From the NCBI GenBank assembly GCA_963969345.1, contig OZ017767.1, positions 11,662,471-11,726,470 on the forward strand: a DNA stretch of 64,000 bases, read 5' to 3'. Shown here piece by piece: positions 1 through 16,024 of this stretch. Position 1 is the first letter of the stretch; every line of letters starts with the position of its first letter. Origin of the DNA: Turbatrix aceti (lineage: Eukaryota > Nematoda > Chromadorea > Rhabditida > Panagrolaimidae). The notes below the pieces were generated by a model. The model ran no database searches. It saw only the letters and a program-made list of their open reading frames with translations, and was not told where the DNA came from. Made by a program: the position numbers and the translations under genes.

Positions 1-1414
1 ACGGACGCAGCAGTCGCGCGGATGATCATAGACATGGGAATCACCTTCGACCGCACGAGGGTCAAAGCGAACGAATCACCTGCCATGTTGGAGGGCGTAC
101 ACACCAGAACATTGGCATTGTGGTTGACGACAAGTTGGTTGACCGTCTCGACGAGCGTCGTCGTTTTGCCAGTGCCAGGAGGTCCAAAGAGCACAAAGGC
201 TCTTTCCGGCGACATGTTGAGGATCCGATCGATGCACAATTTCTGTTCTTCGTTCAACTTTGAGTTGAAAAACGGGATGTCAGATGGTGGAGGTAAGGGC
301 GCAGAAAACGACGTGGGCAGAGTCTCGGGTAAGGGAAAGTAAACCTTGGTGTACACCTCCTTGTTGTAGATCAAGTCCTTGATGACGCATTGGAATCCCG
401 AATAAATTATGTAGTTGGGGCGGATGTACACAAAGTAATCCTAAAAAAATTGAGACATAAACTTAGAAAGCATCGCAAAGTATCATAAAAAATTGTTGTT
501 CTAAAAAATCATTAATGTAAAGCCCAAATTTGTCTACATTTATCAAAACAAGACCTAAACTAACTATAAAAACAAAAAAAAACTATACAGTTGCTGTTTT
601 AGGCCCAAATAAAAAAAACATCGTAAAACGTCAGAAATTGCATAATTTAGGCTCGAAATCATAAAATTTAAGTTTTTACGGCCAAAAACTAATGTTTTAG
701 GCCCAAATTGATAAACCCTTAGAAAAACAAAAACTCACACCAATATCATCAACATCACGATCGTACGTCTTGCAGCAAATCTGAACCATTGTTTTGTTGA
801 TTTTTGTGACAATGCCTCTGGATGTCTTCGGCTTCGACGTATGCAGCTCCTTCCGGGTGCACAGGATGACGTCCACGCCGTAACGCAAATCGTTGGCCCG
901 GAGATGACCTTTGACCGCCTTGTTCTCGAAGGTGTAGTATATGTAGAACTGATGCTTGGCTCTGTCCGTGGGCTTTATGTCAATTCTCTTAGGCTTGACG
1001 ACATTCATGACGGGCTTCAGAGATCGGAGCTAAAAAGATAATTTTCGTAAAAAATTTGAAAATTGATGAAAAAAAGACACTTACAAGTTCCTCGACCAGA
1101 AAAAGTTGACTGTAGACTTCGAACTTCTCTACGCACTGAGGAACATCGTCGTTGCTGATGACGAGGTCGCGTGCTCGACGAACTTCCAGCGGCAGGTAAG
1201 GGATGAACGGGAGGCCGTAAAAATTGGGCTGCTTGATGCAGTCAAATGCGAAGGTGGTCATCTGGGGAGAGAGGTCCGGAGCCAGAAAATCAATCACCTT
1301 CTGATAGAACTCCTGATTCACTCCTCGCTCAGGAATATCGTTCTTCGTCAACGGTCGATCCACATATTCCTTGGCGTTCATGAGCTCGTTGAGATCGACA
1401 GAATTGAGATCCAT
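1..1414 (-). CDS. MOV10/SDE3/Armitage-like SF1 RNA helicase (N-terminal part, cut by window edge)
   Basis: Three exons on the minus strand: 1414-1085, 1029-739 and 440-1 (open at the edge). The joins are phase 0 with donors GTAAGT and GTGAGT and T-rich TAG acceptors. About 353 residues are visible. Residues around 80-110 end in a KF..YSQLFLVEEL segment like the conserved pre-helicase region of MOV10/SDE3/Armitage. A central beta-rich part follows, then LNEEQK (about 269-274), the Walker A motif GPPGTGKT (about 293-300) and motif Ia VLVCTPSN. DEAG and later motifs lie outside the window. Family members are ATP-dependent 5'-3' RNA helicases in small-RNA silencing and transposon control; that role is inferred here. 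The ATG at 1414 is preferred because an upstream in-frame extension has only a TTG start. It is divergently paired with the acetyltransferase gene. A UPF1-like relative is a less likely alternative. Confidence 0.9.
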
Positions 1415-1743
1415 AGCACCCCCAAGTAGTGAGAATAACAACAAAACAAAAAAAACAAGTGAAAAGGTAAGAATCAACGGTATGAAAACGGTAAAAAAAA
1501 GAAACCCAGACGGAATCCAGCCGTCAGGAAGAAGGAGGAAAATTGCTATATTACAATGGTTTACCTCATTTTGACGGGCCTCGACACGAAAATTTTGAAA
1601 TTTCGTGCAGAGACCAGTTGTTTATGATGAACAATATTTTCGCTTTCTTCTCGCGCTTTCTTTTTCACTCTTTTGTTTCCTTTTTTTGTAGCCGTTCTGT
1701 TGAATGAGACTCCGAATACGTCACTGTCAGCCAACACGAAAGC
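1415..1743. promoter_or_regulatory. Shared intergenic promoter region between helicase and Tip60-like genes
   Basis: Only 329 bp separate the two divergent start codons, so both promoters and 5' UTRs must sit here. A pyrimidine tract ending in TTTTTTTGTAG near 1691, about 53 bp before the plus-strand ATG, looks like a 3' splice site with no upstream donor. It would suit a spliced-leader acceptor if the organism trans-splices. No TATA box is obvious. Confidence 0.55.
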
Positions 1744-4766
<3,023 letters not shown>

Positions 4767-7299
4767 GTTGTTTTTTTTGGTTTCCAATTGATGTTGTTTT
4801 GTTCTTTGGCATTCCTGGGTCATTGTTGTTTTTGTTGTTGATCTGTATTTTCTCGTTCTTTTTTGGTTTGATTGAATGGTTCATTACACTCAAGAAGTAC
4901 ATAAATGTATTTTTGTGATAAATCACCTGGGTAAAAAAACAGGAAGGAAAAAGTGCATTTTTTGGAAAGTGTAATAGTGCTTGCTTTCTGGTTGTTTTTG
5001 CATGGTTTTTGTGATGACCTTTGTTTATCACAGATGCAAAAAAAGCACGCTCGTGTGTCGGTAAAAGGAAATATCAGATGTACATTTTTGCTGACGTGAT
5101 GGAAAAGATCGAGAATCAGGTTTCTCGAAGGAAGAAATGATGAAGGTTTATTACAACGGACAACGTCCGGTGTTACCTTTACAGTTTATCGGTCACGCAC
5201 CGTAACCTCGGAAAAATGTACTTCCGATTTTTTATTGAACATTTTTTTGATTAAGAAAAGTAATTTTCAGCTACCTGAAAAAAGAAATTTAAAAAAATTT
5301 TTGGATGTTATAAATAAAAACTGTTATCAAAAATATTTTTTTATTATGAATTAGCTTTAAAAAAATTTTTTCTTCGAACACGAAGGCTTTTTACAAATTC
5401 ACTTTTTTTTCAATAACAAGTACGAATAGATACAACCAACGCACAACCTCCAAGTTGAACACAAAGAAAGTGACTAATTCTGTATACAACATGCATTGTT
5501 GTCCAGAGATTGTTCAACTTCTGCAGAGACCTCTGCAGTCGGCCCGCAAAAACCAGATTCCCGATTCCGATAAGGTTAAACAAAAACACTACAAAATATC
5601 ACCCTAAAAATACAGCGCGTGCCTCCATCATGATCGACGCCGTCACTGTCCCCGCACTCCTCGTCGTCTTCGTAGCCCACATTTGCCTTTTTTGGCCAAG
5701 AACCTGATTATCGAATGTTTTTTTATAACTCCCAGAATTTTCTTTTTTATTTTATATTGTTGGTTGAAAACCGGGCGTCGAACTTTGAGTCCGATTATTC
5801 TATTTTTTTAAACTGTTTTTTTTTACCCCATTTTTTTTTATTGATTGTTGGGACAGGGCATTAAAGTTGTTTGCGGGGGAGGAGAGGGGGGCATTGAATT
5901 CGAAATAAAGGTAGGACACAAGCTAAGGAAAAAAAGTCTGTTTGTTTTTGACAACTACAAAATGTTGGACTGTTCGTTTTTTTTAAATTGGTTTTGCCCA
6001 ATAAAAATTTTGTTAATTTTTATAGGGCAATATTGCTGATATTGTTAAAAAATTATAAAAAATTTATTTTCCCCTTAATTATTTTATCATAAATAAGGGG
6101 AAATTAGTCGTGTGTCATAAATTTAGTCAGGAATAGGCATTTGAATCCAAGCGGCCCTGCCTGATCTTTGATAAGATCTAAAAAACGGCTCGTTGCATCC
6201 TTCAACCGGACCAGAGCTTTTGACCAGATAGAGCATTACCTAGTTTATTTTTTTATAAAAAAATCTATTTGATAAAAAGATATAATATTTTTTCGTGTGC
6301 AACATACAAAAAAGTATTTTAATTAGATTTAAATAAAATTATTCATTGGCCCCGGGTATTTTGGAAGTAATTTTCAACAATGTAAAATTATAAATTAAAT
6401 TGTTGTAAATTAAGTTCAGAAAAAATACTGTGAGTGTTCAGTACCCTGTAGCCTGGCACTAAAAGTATTTTACCATAACCTTGATCACTATCTTACTACG
6501 AATAAAAACTTGTTTACTCTAATATCAGATTTCTATTTTTTTTGCACTAATTGGATTAAACGGGAAATCACAGAAAAAATGTGATGTGTTTAACGTATTT
6601 TTTTGGCCGCTTTTACTTGACTACCGTACCTTTTTTGTTTCCCATTTGTTCTATCATCAATTTTTTTGTGGTGTAAACTAAAGCCATTGTACTTTGATTA
6701 TGTTTAGTTCCGGTTCACATGCATATGAATTTTGTAATATTCGATAGGTGTGGTACCACCAAATATGTATGTTTATCAGCTGAAAAAAAAATTCCTGCAT
6801 TCTTTTTTTTATGAAGGTTTTGTTTACAGCACCGACCAGGTAACAGGTAATGCAGGTAGCGTAAGAGTTCACCGTAGTATAACGCATGCACCGAATAAAC
6901 TTCTGTCACGCCAAACTTTTTTTTTGTTGTCGTTCACCCCTCTCCTGGCTTGGCGCCATGGGTCGTCCTTGTTTTACCCTGGTGTGATAAGAGCGTTGTT
7001 TGAACTCTTGTTTTTATGCGGTGAGACGTGGGAAGTGGTTTTTTGCCTTCTGGCCAGCAAATAAGGCAAAAAAGGAAAGATCGTGAGCAACGTGGTTCAT
7101 GCAATGGAAAACACGCAGATTGTCTTCCTGAATTTCTGGAAAATGACTCAAAAATGACGACAAAAAAAAGTGATGATACAATGTATATTTGCAAATGTCA
7201 GAAATTTTATTACGGATTATCCGGTGTGTCATATGTTTGTGATTAAAGAGTGTTGTCGTTCGGCATGAGCAAGAACTTGAATGTCAACCAATTAGAACA
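4767..7299. other. Non-coding stretch, no gene recognised
   Basis: AT-rich with many A and T runs. It includes the 3' end of the acetyltransferase gene; no clear AATAAA follows its stop. A short perfect inverted repeat CTGCAGAG-ac-CTCTGCAG lies near 5520-5540. Open frames here are short, lack splice context and resemble no family I know. Confidence 0.5.
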
Positions 7300-7319
7300 T
7301 GTGTGCTAAAAAAAATACA

Positions 7320-7722
7320 GCATCAACGTCGTTCTTTTCTCCCACACTGGCGAAGAACTTCAGGAAATGCTGTCGGATATGGCCATCATCTGCAAGGACG
7401 TCGGACTGGAAGTCAACGTCAAGAAGACGCAGTGGATGGTACAGAAATGGCGGGATCAGCGACCTATCTCCTCCGAACTTCTCCTCAAGGACATCGAGGA
7501 CGATTTCGAGCTCTCCTCCACTTTACGCTGGGTCGATTCGCTCAACTCGGTGTTCAACAAGACGAAAACCAGACCACAGCAACGATGGGAAGAAGAAATC
7601 GCGCCCAAAACGAATCGAGACATTTACACCTACGTGGACATCATTTGTGCCTCCTAACATCTGGTCTAATGATAACTAACCACTGAGTAATGGTGAAATA
7701 AATAAATAAATAAATAAATACT
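7320..7722 (+). mobile_element. 5'-truncated LINE (non-LTR retrotransposon) 3' end with reverse-transcriptase remnant
   Basis: The frame around 7330-7657 begins in the reverse-transcriptase palm just after the catalytic aspartates (VVLFSHTGEELQEML, then GLEVNVKKTQWM), typical of LINE polymerases. It then jumps to a short RW-containing C-terminal motif (RPQQRWEEEI) and stops at 7657. About 40 bp later the sequence CCACTGAGTAATGGTG runs into an (AAAT)n tail at 7697-7721, the 3' terminus of the element. The catalytic YADD and everything upstream are missing, so it is dead. The same 3' end occurs at 29085-29125. No clear target-site duplication was found for this copy. Confidence 0.75.
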
Positions 7723-10700
7723 ATCAAATTTAGTAAATAATTTTAAAATTGACCCCAAAAAATCAAAAATTGGTTATTTTTGCGCGCAACCAAGGTATTG
7801 ATTTTGTTTCCTTGGCACCGACGGAGGGAGCGATCCCATCACAATAAGGTGTGAGTCTGCATTAGCCTTGCGCATGGGAAAACGTGCCTGTGTCTTTCGC
7901 AAATCATTTTAGCGGCAGCGACACTATGTCGTGCCATTAGCCGCCAACGTTTGTACCAAAAAATTCATACACGACATTGTGTCCAGCAAACGCCCTAGAT
8001 TACTGTGTTTAGCCAGTAAAAGAATGGTATGACTTCGCTTGTTTGCATCGCTCTCTAAGCTTTGCCCGCGTAGTATATGAATGTTGCCCAATTGGAAAGC
8101 ACCATAATGTCTGGTGAACGACAACGCATTCAGTGGCATACTTTTTGTGTGCCACTGAATGCGATCGCCGTGTGCTCAAAAAAGTATAGGAATTACATAG
8201 ATATTTCACACTTTACCTATTTTTGTCTCGGCTTGAACCGACCCGAAATCTTTTTTCGATTCCCCTGCGACAGAACGTGATTTTGTTTTCGCCAAACAAA
8301 TTTTACGTGCACATGCCAGTTTTTTTCACCCGACCTGACACAATATTCACTTTTTGCTGTAGTTTGAACGATCCAAAAACGTGTGTCATCATCATGAATG
8401 GCCAAATTATACCATTTGGGGCCAAATAATAGTTTTCTTCGTCTTCTTCTTGCTTCATTTTCACCTGTTTTTCAACACGAATTGTTTTTGTCAAAAAAAG
8501 AACAAATATCGCGCGACTTGGGAATAATCTCTCTGTTTCATTTTTTTTCCTTTTGGCCAATTCGATGAACAATACTTGAGCCTATCTATTTTTGACACTT
8601 TGATGTCAACAGTTACGCTGTGTTAACGAATTAATGAATTAGGATAGAGTTTTGAAGAAGCAAATAAAAAAAAATTATCTGAAAAATAATGCTGTTTTTG
8701 TACAATCAAGAAATCATCTGTGATGTATACGGTAGAATTTTTTTCTGCAGAACAAAAGATGCAACGGATTGTAGGTCACAAAAACAACTTCGAAGATCGT
8801 GAAAAAAAAGTTATATTCGTCATTTGTGTTTCGTTAATCTTCCCAAATACAATCGAAAACAACAAAACAATAAACTCGTTTGGTGTTCTACTTCCTCAGC
8901 GATTGCAGGACACCACCGGATAGGAAGGAATAAGAACACACCGATTTCGCATGTGTGTTTTTGTTTTGTTTTTTTGCACACCAGCTGCCAACCACCCAGG
9001 GTGGTCACACCAGCGCACTAACCCAATTTAGACTATCAAAAAAAAGATTATTCTTTTGACTTTTACATTTTTTCTTGCATTCACCTGGTTAACCAGCATC
9101 ATGGAATCTGTACCCCTCACACCAACAACGGCCTTGTTTATTCGATTTCAGGTGTCAGTCGGTGACTGTTGTTTTTCTACACGTATTGAGTGCTTCGACC
9201 GATCTGATAGGTCTAGTTTGATAGATCTTGATTTTTTTTTGCAGATTTGAAGAAGCAGTGTTGTTAACGAAAGACAGTCCAAGGACAATTGTTCAGGGAG
9301 ACATCGCTGTTGGTTGGCTATTTGATACGGTAGTGTAATTCTTGATCGCAAAGTGGTTGAAGAAACTGTCTTCAAAAAATTGAAAGAAGATTTGTAATAA
9401 ATTTAGCTGATGAATTCGGTTGTTTAAAATAGTGTATTGCATACGATACACTTATTTCAAACAATTTGTTATACACAATTTTTAAATCAATGGACAAATG
9501 ACCACTACGGTGTATGATTGAATTTATTATTTTTCCTGCGAACGAAAAATAATTTTTAAAGATACAAAACAATATGTTACATTCCCTACTTATTTAGAAC
9601 ATCGAGTTCAACTGAATTCAATTTCTGTGTCAAAGGTCAGTCAGCGCTGACATTTCTTTCTTCTCGATGCGCTTTAATCATTTCAAACAAAAAACAACTG
9701 TGAGCATGACAACTGTGATTAATTCACATGTTTTTTTTTGTGTTTTTTGCACTCAAACGTAGTAGGTGTTTTGTGGTATGCAAGTTAAAGATAACGGCAA
9801 AGATTGAACACTTGTGGTCACGCATCGTGATACTTCGTTGATTGATGATTTTTTCTTTTAGATAACAAAAAATTTATTCATAATTTGTTTACAGTCCCAT
9901 GACATAGTATAAATATATTACTAGCATTTATCTTGTTCGGGTGGTTCTTCGTTGATAGATTGATTACAAACGGTGTTGCGCTTTTCTTTTATTAGTACTT
10001 CAATTTCTGTACTTTGAGACGTGCAGCATTTTGTTTTCCTTTTTTTGCGCCTGGTGCTATTATCTATAGGGTATACCAAATCAAGTATGCATACGTGTAT
10101 AAAAACAATGGAATTTGCGCAGTGTCGCACCAAACATGCATTTATATGAACAATGATAAATTATCTCAGCTTTCATAAACCTTTCCAAAAAAGTACAAAC
10201 AGCAGTTGATTACGGTAATGAAAAACAATACCATAGTATATATAGTGCCACTGCTTCAAGGACAGGTGTACTATCTATGCACATAGCAGCGACAATGAGC
10301 ATGCAAAGACAATTCATCAACGAGATGCGTGTGAAATGCACGAAACCTATTTGACAGGGCTTCGGGTATCAATGATGAACGATGCGAGGAAAGTATTATG
10401 TATGCTTGATGAATAGGAGCATGTTAATAGGATAGTATCAAGGGTCAGTGGTATCGAAGATCAACACTCCGTCGGCTCGGCGCAAGTAAAAGACATTGTA
10501 AAGCGTTGTAATATCTGTGCATTTTTGATGTTAAGATGGTTGCAAGGACTTTTGTGTGATCCTTGCAGGGCAGGTGATTGATGAAATAAACCTTGAATTG
10601 TCAATTGTCTTACGGTATTTTATAAAATTGATGCGCTCGTATCTCATTGAAAAAAAAAACAATATACAATTAACTATAAAAAAATGTTAAATATCAGCTA

Positions 10701-13216
10701 GTGCGTCTTTTTTTAACTTTTACCAGTTTGGGCTTCCCTTCAATAGTGATCATGACAAACTACAATTGTCATTCACATGAATGACAGTGTCAATGAAACT
10801 AAATACACACACCGTATTTTTTCTTAGCAGTCTACCATGTTTTGCAAACAAGGGGGGATACACCATAGAACTTGTTCTCCGAGTGTGATCGCAGCGCACT
10901 CAAAGTAAATATAACTTACCAAGTATTATGAGTTTTTTTTGCTATTGTTCGACATTTTAATATCCTAGACGCCTATTTTAAGCATACTTGATTGCATCAG
11001 GTACATCCATTTTTTTAGGTTGGGGCACCTGGAACTTTTGAACATCCGACAACATGAGTGTCGGGTGGCTAAACTTGGCACTTAAAAATAATTTAAGAAA
11101 TATATATTATTTTTAATCATGCCTATTTGTGTATCACATGGAATACACTTCTGAACATGCGACATTTTTAGCGGTCTCTTGGTCAGTATTGGGTTTGGGT
11201 TTAGAGAACTCAAAAGCACAGTTCTTATCAGTTGTCGTCATCCGTGCTTCTAATTAGCTGTGCATGCTATTTGTTATGATTTTTTCAATTTGTTGTTTTT
11301 ATGCATAAATTGAATTGAATTTAGCCAATCAGGTTTTGTGTCATTTTTATAATCACGTTTGAATCAATCTGTAATCTCTTTAGTTTTTGTGTTTTCGTGA
11401 TTGATTTAAATTTGCGAATAAAAGTAGCAATTTCACAGATGGATAAAACTACAAAGTCATGCACGTGTGCAATCAATGTGCACTGATTACAAATCAATAC
11501 ATGTGATTTGCGATAAACAATATCTTTTTTATCCCGCATAAATTTCATGTCTCCTCCATCATCGTCTATCGTCAATGTCTGCGAAAGTGCAAAACAAGGA
11601 TTCTTTTTAATTTTTCGGAATGTGTGCTAGTTGGTTGATTTATCCGAATAGTGTTTATGACAAGCAAGAGAATAAGATAGATGAAGATGCATGTACGGAG
11701 TCGGTGCAAGCAGTTTTAATTGAAAATAAATAACAAGATAACGGAGCATGGAGACACGACACAGACGCAAATTTGAGATCACGACAGACATTTGGATATG
11801 GTGAAAACAATCTATTATAATTGGTTTTCAAATTTAAATTTTAAATTATTTGTATAGCTAAATAAACTTAGAAAATACATTTACCTTCACTTATACATAT
11901 TTTTTTAAAGCCTATAATGTGCGTTATACAGTGTATTGCATACAGTACACATTTTCTACAAACATTTTTACACATTTTTCACAAAAAAGTGTATCGCATT
12001 CTGTTCACGTTTGAAAGTATTCCAAGCTAACCCAATTCAATTCAACAGACATCATCGAGCACAACCTGTCTTCTGAGTTATCCGAAACACGTCAATCAAC
12101 AGTCAGTATCTGGCTGACATACATAAGCATCAACCACCCACCTACATACCTCCTTCAGGATTTCCTTTCTTCACCGTTACCACCAACATCGAAAAAACAA
12201 AACAAAAACAATTCGGAGAAGTTCTGCATCACTCCACTATTACCCCGGTTGCCCTAGGATGTTTTTCTCTCTTCACAGATTTTATTCTTCGTTGGTTGTA
12301 AACAACAGCTACTATCATGAAAAATAGAAACGTTCATGCGCGACCGGCCAGGATGCATGCTGACTGCAGATTACCCGATGCATTCATTAATTGCATGCTC
12401 GCAAAGTGAGTCCAAAACTGGTAGAGCTAAAAAAGCGCGCCAAGTATAGAAAAAAGAGTTCTACACGTTTATCATGTTGACGACAAGCGACCTGCTTTTC
12501 ACGCATTTTTTTTCTTTTTTGCCGCGCATTAATTTGCTGTAAACAACATGTTGCAATTGCTGATTTTCCAGTTTCCCATGTTTTTTTTTTCATTAGAGAC
12601 CGATCACGAGGGATGAATGAAAAAAAAGGTATCGTAATTATTCTGCCATCTTTTTTTGCCATCCGTGTGCTTCGCTGACTGGAGTGGTGGTTGCAGGAAT
12701 CCCGCCTTTTTTCCAAACCCCAGCACCGATGATCTATGGATGAAAAAGTAGGCGGAGCGTATGACAGAGCTTTCCCTCCTTTTTTTGCCTTTCCAGAGCC
12801 CCGCCACCACGCTTGTTGGAGAAATATAAGTTGTTACAACACTTTCCGTGATATCTTCTCGCCTGTTTCTGTGTGCGTCTGTGTGGGTATCTGTATTTCA
12901 TACGACACGCCGACGACGACCCCCTCCTTCTGGTCAATTGACACACGACGATAAAAGCTTACTCGCGCATTCCACCGCCTTTCAGTGCTGTTGGCGAAAT
13001 CAATTTTTCTAAATCGTTTCAAATTTATTATTTGGCTTTTGTTTTTGGTTGTTGATCTGTTTAGTCAGTCAACAGCTGGGAAATAATAAGTGTTAGCGGG
13101 ATTTTATTTTGATCTAGCTACCTACCTACGTATCCTACCTACGTACCTGCCTTTAACAGAATTTCTTTCACGATTATTTGGCAATAAATTTTTACCCCGG
13201 CAAATATTTGACTACC
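7723..13216. other. Gene-poor intergenic region upstream of the insulin-like gene
   Basis: Five and a half kilobases without a coding exon that I can support. It contains scattered short palindromes, including the 14-bp hairpin at 8125-8163 and GTGTAT/ATACAC palindromes near 9428 and 11931. Some of it may be distal promoter or 5' UTR intron sequence of the insulin-like gene, but nothing shows this directly. Confidence 0.45.
8125..8163. repeat. Perfect 14-bp hairpin
   Basis: CGCATTCAGTGGCA at 8125-8138 is exactly complementary to TGCCACTGAATGCG at 8150-8163, with an 11-nt T-rich loop. It could be the core of a small foldback repeat or a structured RNA. No flanking duplication was seen. Confidence 0.7.
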
Positions 13217-14607
13217 ATGGCATCCCGATCATCATCTCCAACATGTTCAACATCATCTTCCCCATCGATACCATCGCTGTCACTCTCACGACAAAACTTG
13301 GCCACCAACGTGCTGTACCTGAGCATTGTGTGTGGTCTTGTGCTGTCCATGATCCCTGCCGCCCACGCAGGACATCCTCTCTGCGGGAGGAGGTTAATCG
13401 AACGCATGTACGATGTCTGCCGACTTACAGACTGCGAATTTGTTCCTAATGTCATCGAATTCAGTGCTCTAGGTAAGTAATTAATTTTTTTTCTTAGGGT
13501 GTCTGATACTGATTTATTTTTTTGTACTCTGAACACCCGCGGGCCTGCGGGTAGACAGTTGACGGCTGTCTGATTTTGTTTTTTTTTCTGTAATGTTGCA
13601 TCTGGGAAAGATCATAAAAACACACAAGAAGAAGTTTCAGAGTACGCGAGTGCTCGGGACTATCGGTGGGGTTACGAAAGGAACATTTTGGTGGCTTCAG
13701 TTTTGCTAAAAAAAGAGATTGAAATCCTAGAAATCATTGATGCAATTTTTCGGACAAAAGCAATTTCCTATTCGTTCAAAATTTTCGTACAACACTACCC
13801 CCGCAAAAAATGGAATTTAAAGCCCGTTTTTCTATTTTTTTGGCAGTAGAGACTTCAAATATTTACCTAAAGTGTCATCTGCTGTTTTGCCACATTTTTG
13901 GTAATCTGAAACTGTTTTTTTTTCGTTAAATTTATCAATGCCGTTCAAAAATAATGCACTAGAATTTAATTGTAGCTTTTTGGAATTCATCATGCAGTTT
14001 TTACTCGTTTCTTTAAAGTTTGCTGATAACGACAAATTGACGCAATTTTCATGTTTTGTCGTCACTATTTGTGCTTTGTCCTTTCTACAAATCACACTAA
14101 TCAAATAAATTGTCGAACCTTCTTGGCAACATTGACCATGTTTTTGGGAGAGCGAAGTTGCACTTTTTTTGTTGTCCCGGTCGTTGACGACGACAAAGAC
14201 GACGCCGATGTCGCTCTTTGTACCTCTGATCACCGGTAGTTGGTGTAATCATGCAACCTGCACGTGCACGCGAACTCCAAGGTCGTCCAATACGGTTCCA
14301 AGGCACAGTAGTTAAAAAAACACTTTTTATGAAAACTTTTTTTTCTTTGGCATTGGGAATTAGTTTTTTTGCATGTCAAAAAAAGTCTGATAAATTCGTA
14401 GTAAAAAAAGTCTAAAGGTCACTTTTTTCAGATCTCCCGAGTGAATGCTGCACAGCAGGCTGCAGCGAAGAACGCATCATGCAGTACTGCTGTTTGCCCT
14501 CGATGATCCGTGAGCCGGCATCCATGATCCACGATTCATCACGTCCTCATAAAAAACACGGTCACAGTGTCGGCGATGGCCTAGTTATTATTGAAAAAGC
14601 CATTTAA
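13217..14607 (+). CDS. Insulin-like peptide precursor with eight cysteines and no dibasic C-peptide sites
   Basis: Two exons, 13217-13472 and 14432-14607, join in phase 1 with donor GTAAGT and acceptor TTTTTTCAG to give 143 residues. The ATG sits in a good context (CTACCATGG). A Ser-rich N-region of about 27 residues precedes a hydrophobic signal core, with likely cleavage after AAHA (residue 51). The B-chain is CGRRLIERMYDVC (C56 to C68) with an extra C73. The A-chain follows CC-x3-C-x8-C (C91, C92, C96, C105) with an extra C106. The extra pair would form a fourth disulfide, as in nematode beta-type insulins. The 17 residues between B and A contain no Lys or Arg, so a single-chain hormone is expected. 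A 35-residue tail follows the A-chain. Likely a secreted ligand of the insulin/IGF receptor; agonist or antagonist cannot be told. Confidence 0.92.
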
Positions 14608-16024
14608 TGATAATTTTTCTGTTTTTTATTGGCTAACATAACAATGATGAAATGACAAGACACTCCTCATGAAGCATGAATCTCTTTTTTTTCAACCAGC
14701 AAGTAATGTGATGCAATTAATTGGCCTCTCTCCCACCCCCTTCAAAGGCAAATTCATCCACATTTATATCCACATTGTATCATATATTTTTGCATCCCTA
14801 TTGTATTTTTGAAAAAAAACTAACATTGTCGCTGTCCATCAGCCAGGCGCCGGGGTGGACAGCGGCAGCGTCGTGCAACCTTCACTCGTGCAAGCAACCC
14901 TTCTTTTCTTTGCTTTTTCTCCAACAATATTTTTTTGCTAGGCTCCACCGATACACCTTTCTTCATTCTTCATTCCATCGACAATCCCTAAGCTTGATTA
15001 TTTTTGTTGTTGCCTCTGAATTTTTTTTGACGTCACCAATGAAACGTTTACACATTGTTTTCGGGGGTAGGTGATAGTAGCTGTGAAAAATTGGACGTCA
15101 TGAAATGCTTTTATGCTTCAAAAAAACGTGAAGCAATACCTGAAAAAAATATTTACTCAATGAGGAGGCGGAGGAGCAAGTACCAATGAAATGAACGTGA
15201 TTTGAAAAACGCAAAATTTTTGTTGTTAAACTCCAAACTTTTAACTACAGATTCCGATTTAGCATCAAGTAAAAATCTAACAATGTGTAGTGACGTCAAC
15301 ATGTGGTATTCTTTGCACGCACGCGCACTGCGCGTCCTCCTTGCACGTGCCTCGCGCAGGCATAAACATTTTTTTTTTTGTTGTAAACGAAACAAAAGTT
15401 CTGCAGGACTGTGAAGTCCACAGTGTGGACCCAAACGAGCACTGGTCCTCTACCTGCTGTAATGACGATGACCTTTAAAAGATACACAAGTTTTATTGAA
15501 AGTTTTTGACATAAACATTTACAACAATAATTTTGATTCAAATCAAAAAAATTTTAACTGATCAATTATTAGCTTTTTTTATGGAATGTGTCTTTTTTCG
15601 GTTTTCAAAAAGTTTTATGCAATCGTTCAAAAAGTTTTAAGATGGCAAAAATTGGGCAGTCATGCCTGAAAAGCGACAATGAAAAACTTGGTCCAGGTGG
15701 TAAGCTTGTTCCGCAGTGCAAGCTCCGTTTTTTTTGAAAACGCCGAAACCAAATACATGGATAATTTAGTTCATATTTTTTGATGCATGTGAAATAAAAA
15801 ATATACTTTTTTTAATTCATAAAATGCAAAAAAATTTTGCACAATGAATTTAAAAATTTTAAAAAATGTTTATTTATTTTTACATTTTTAAAACAAATTA
15901 TAGCGTTTATTTATTTTTACATTTTTATAACAAATTACAGCGTTTCAATGTTACAATATTTTTCCTGTCATTTTTCGCCGATAACAAAAATTTACGTATT
16001 TATTTGAATAATTGATTTACCGTG
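14608..16024. other. Intergenic region, no gene recognised
   Basis: AT-rich spacer between the 3' ends of the insulin-like gene (plus) and the EF-hand gene (minus). T-rich tracts occur near 15840-15960, and a minus-strand AATAAA at 16004-15999 may serve as polyadenylation signal of the EF-hand gene. No coding exon is supported. Confidence 0.45.

Noticed and set aside
1415..1477. N-terminal hydrophobic extension of the helicase
   Set aside because: It begins with TTG, and the hydrophobic run comes from T-rich leader DNA; the ATG at 1414 gives a normal cytosolic helicase.
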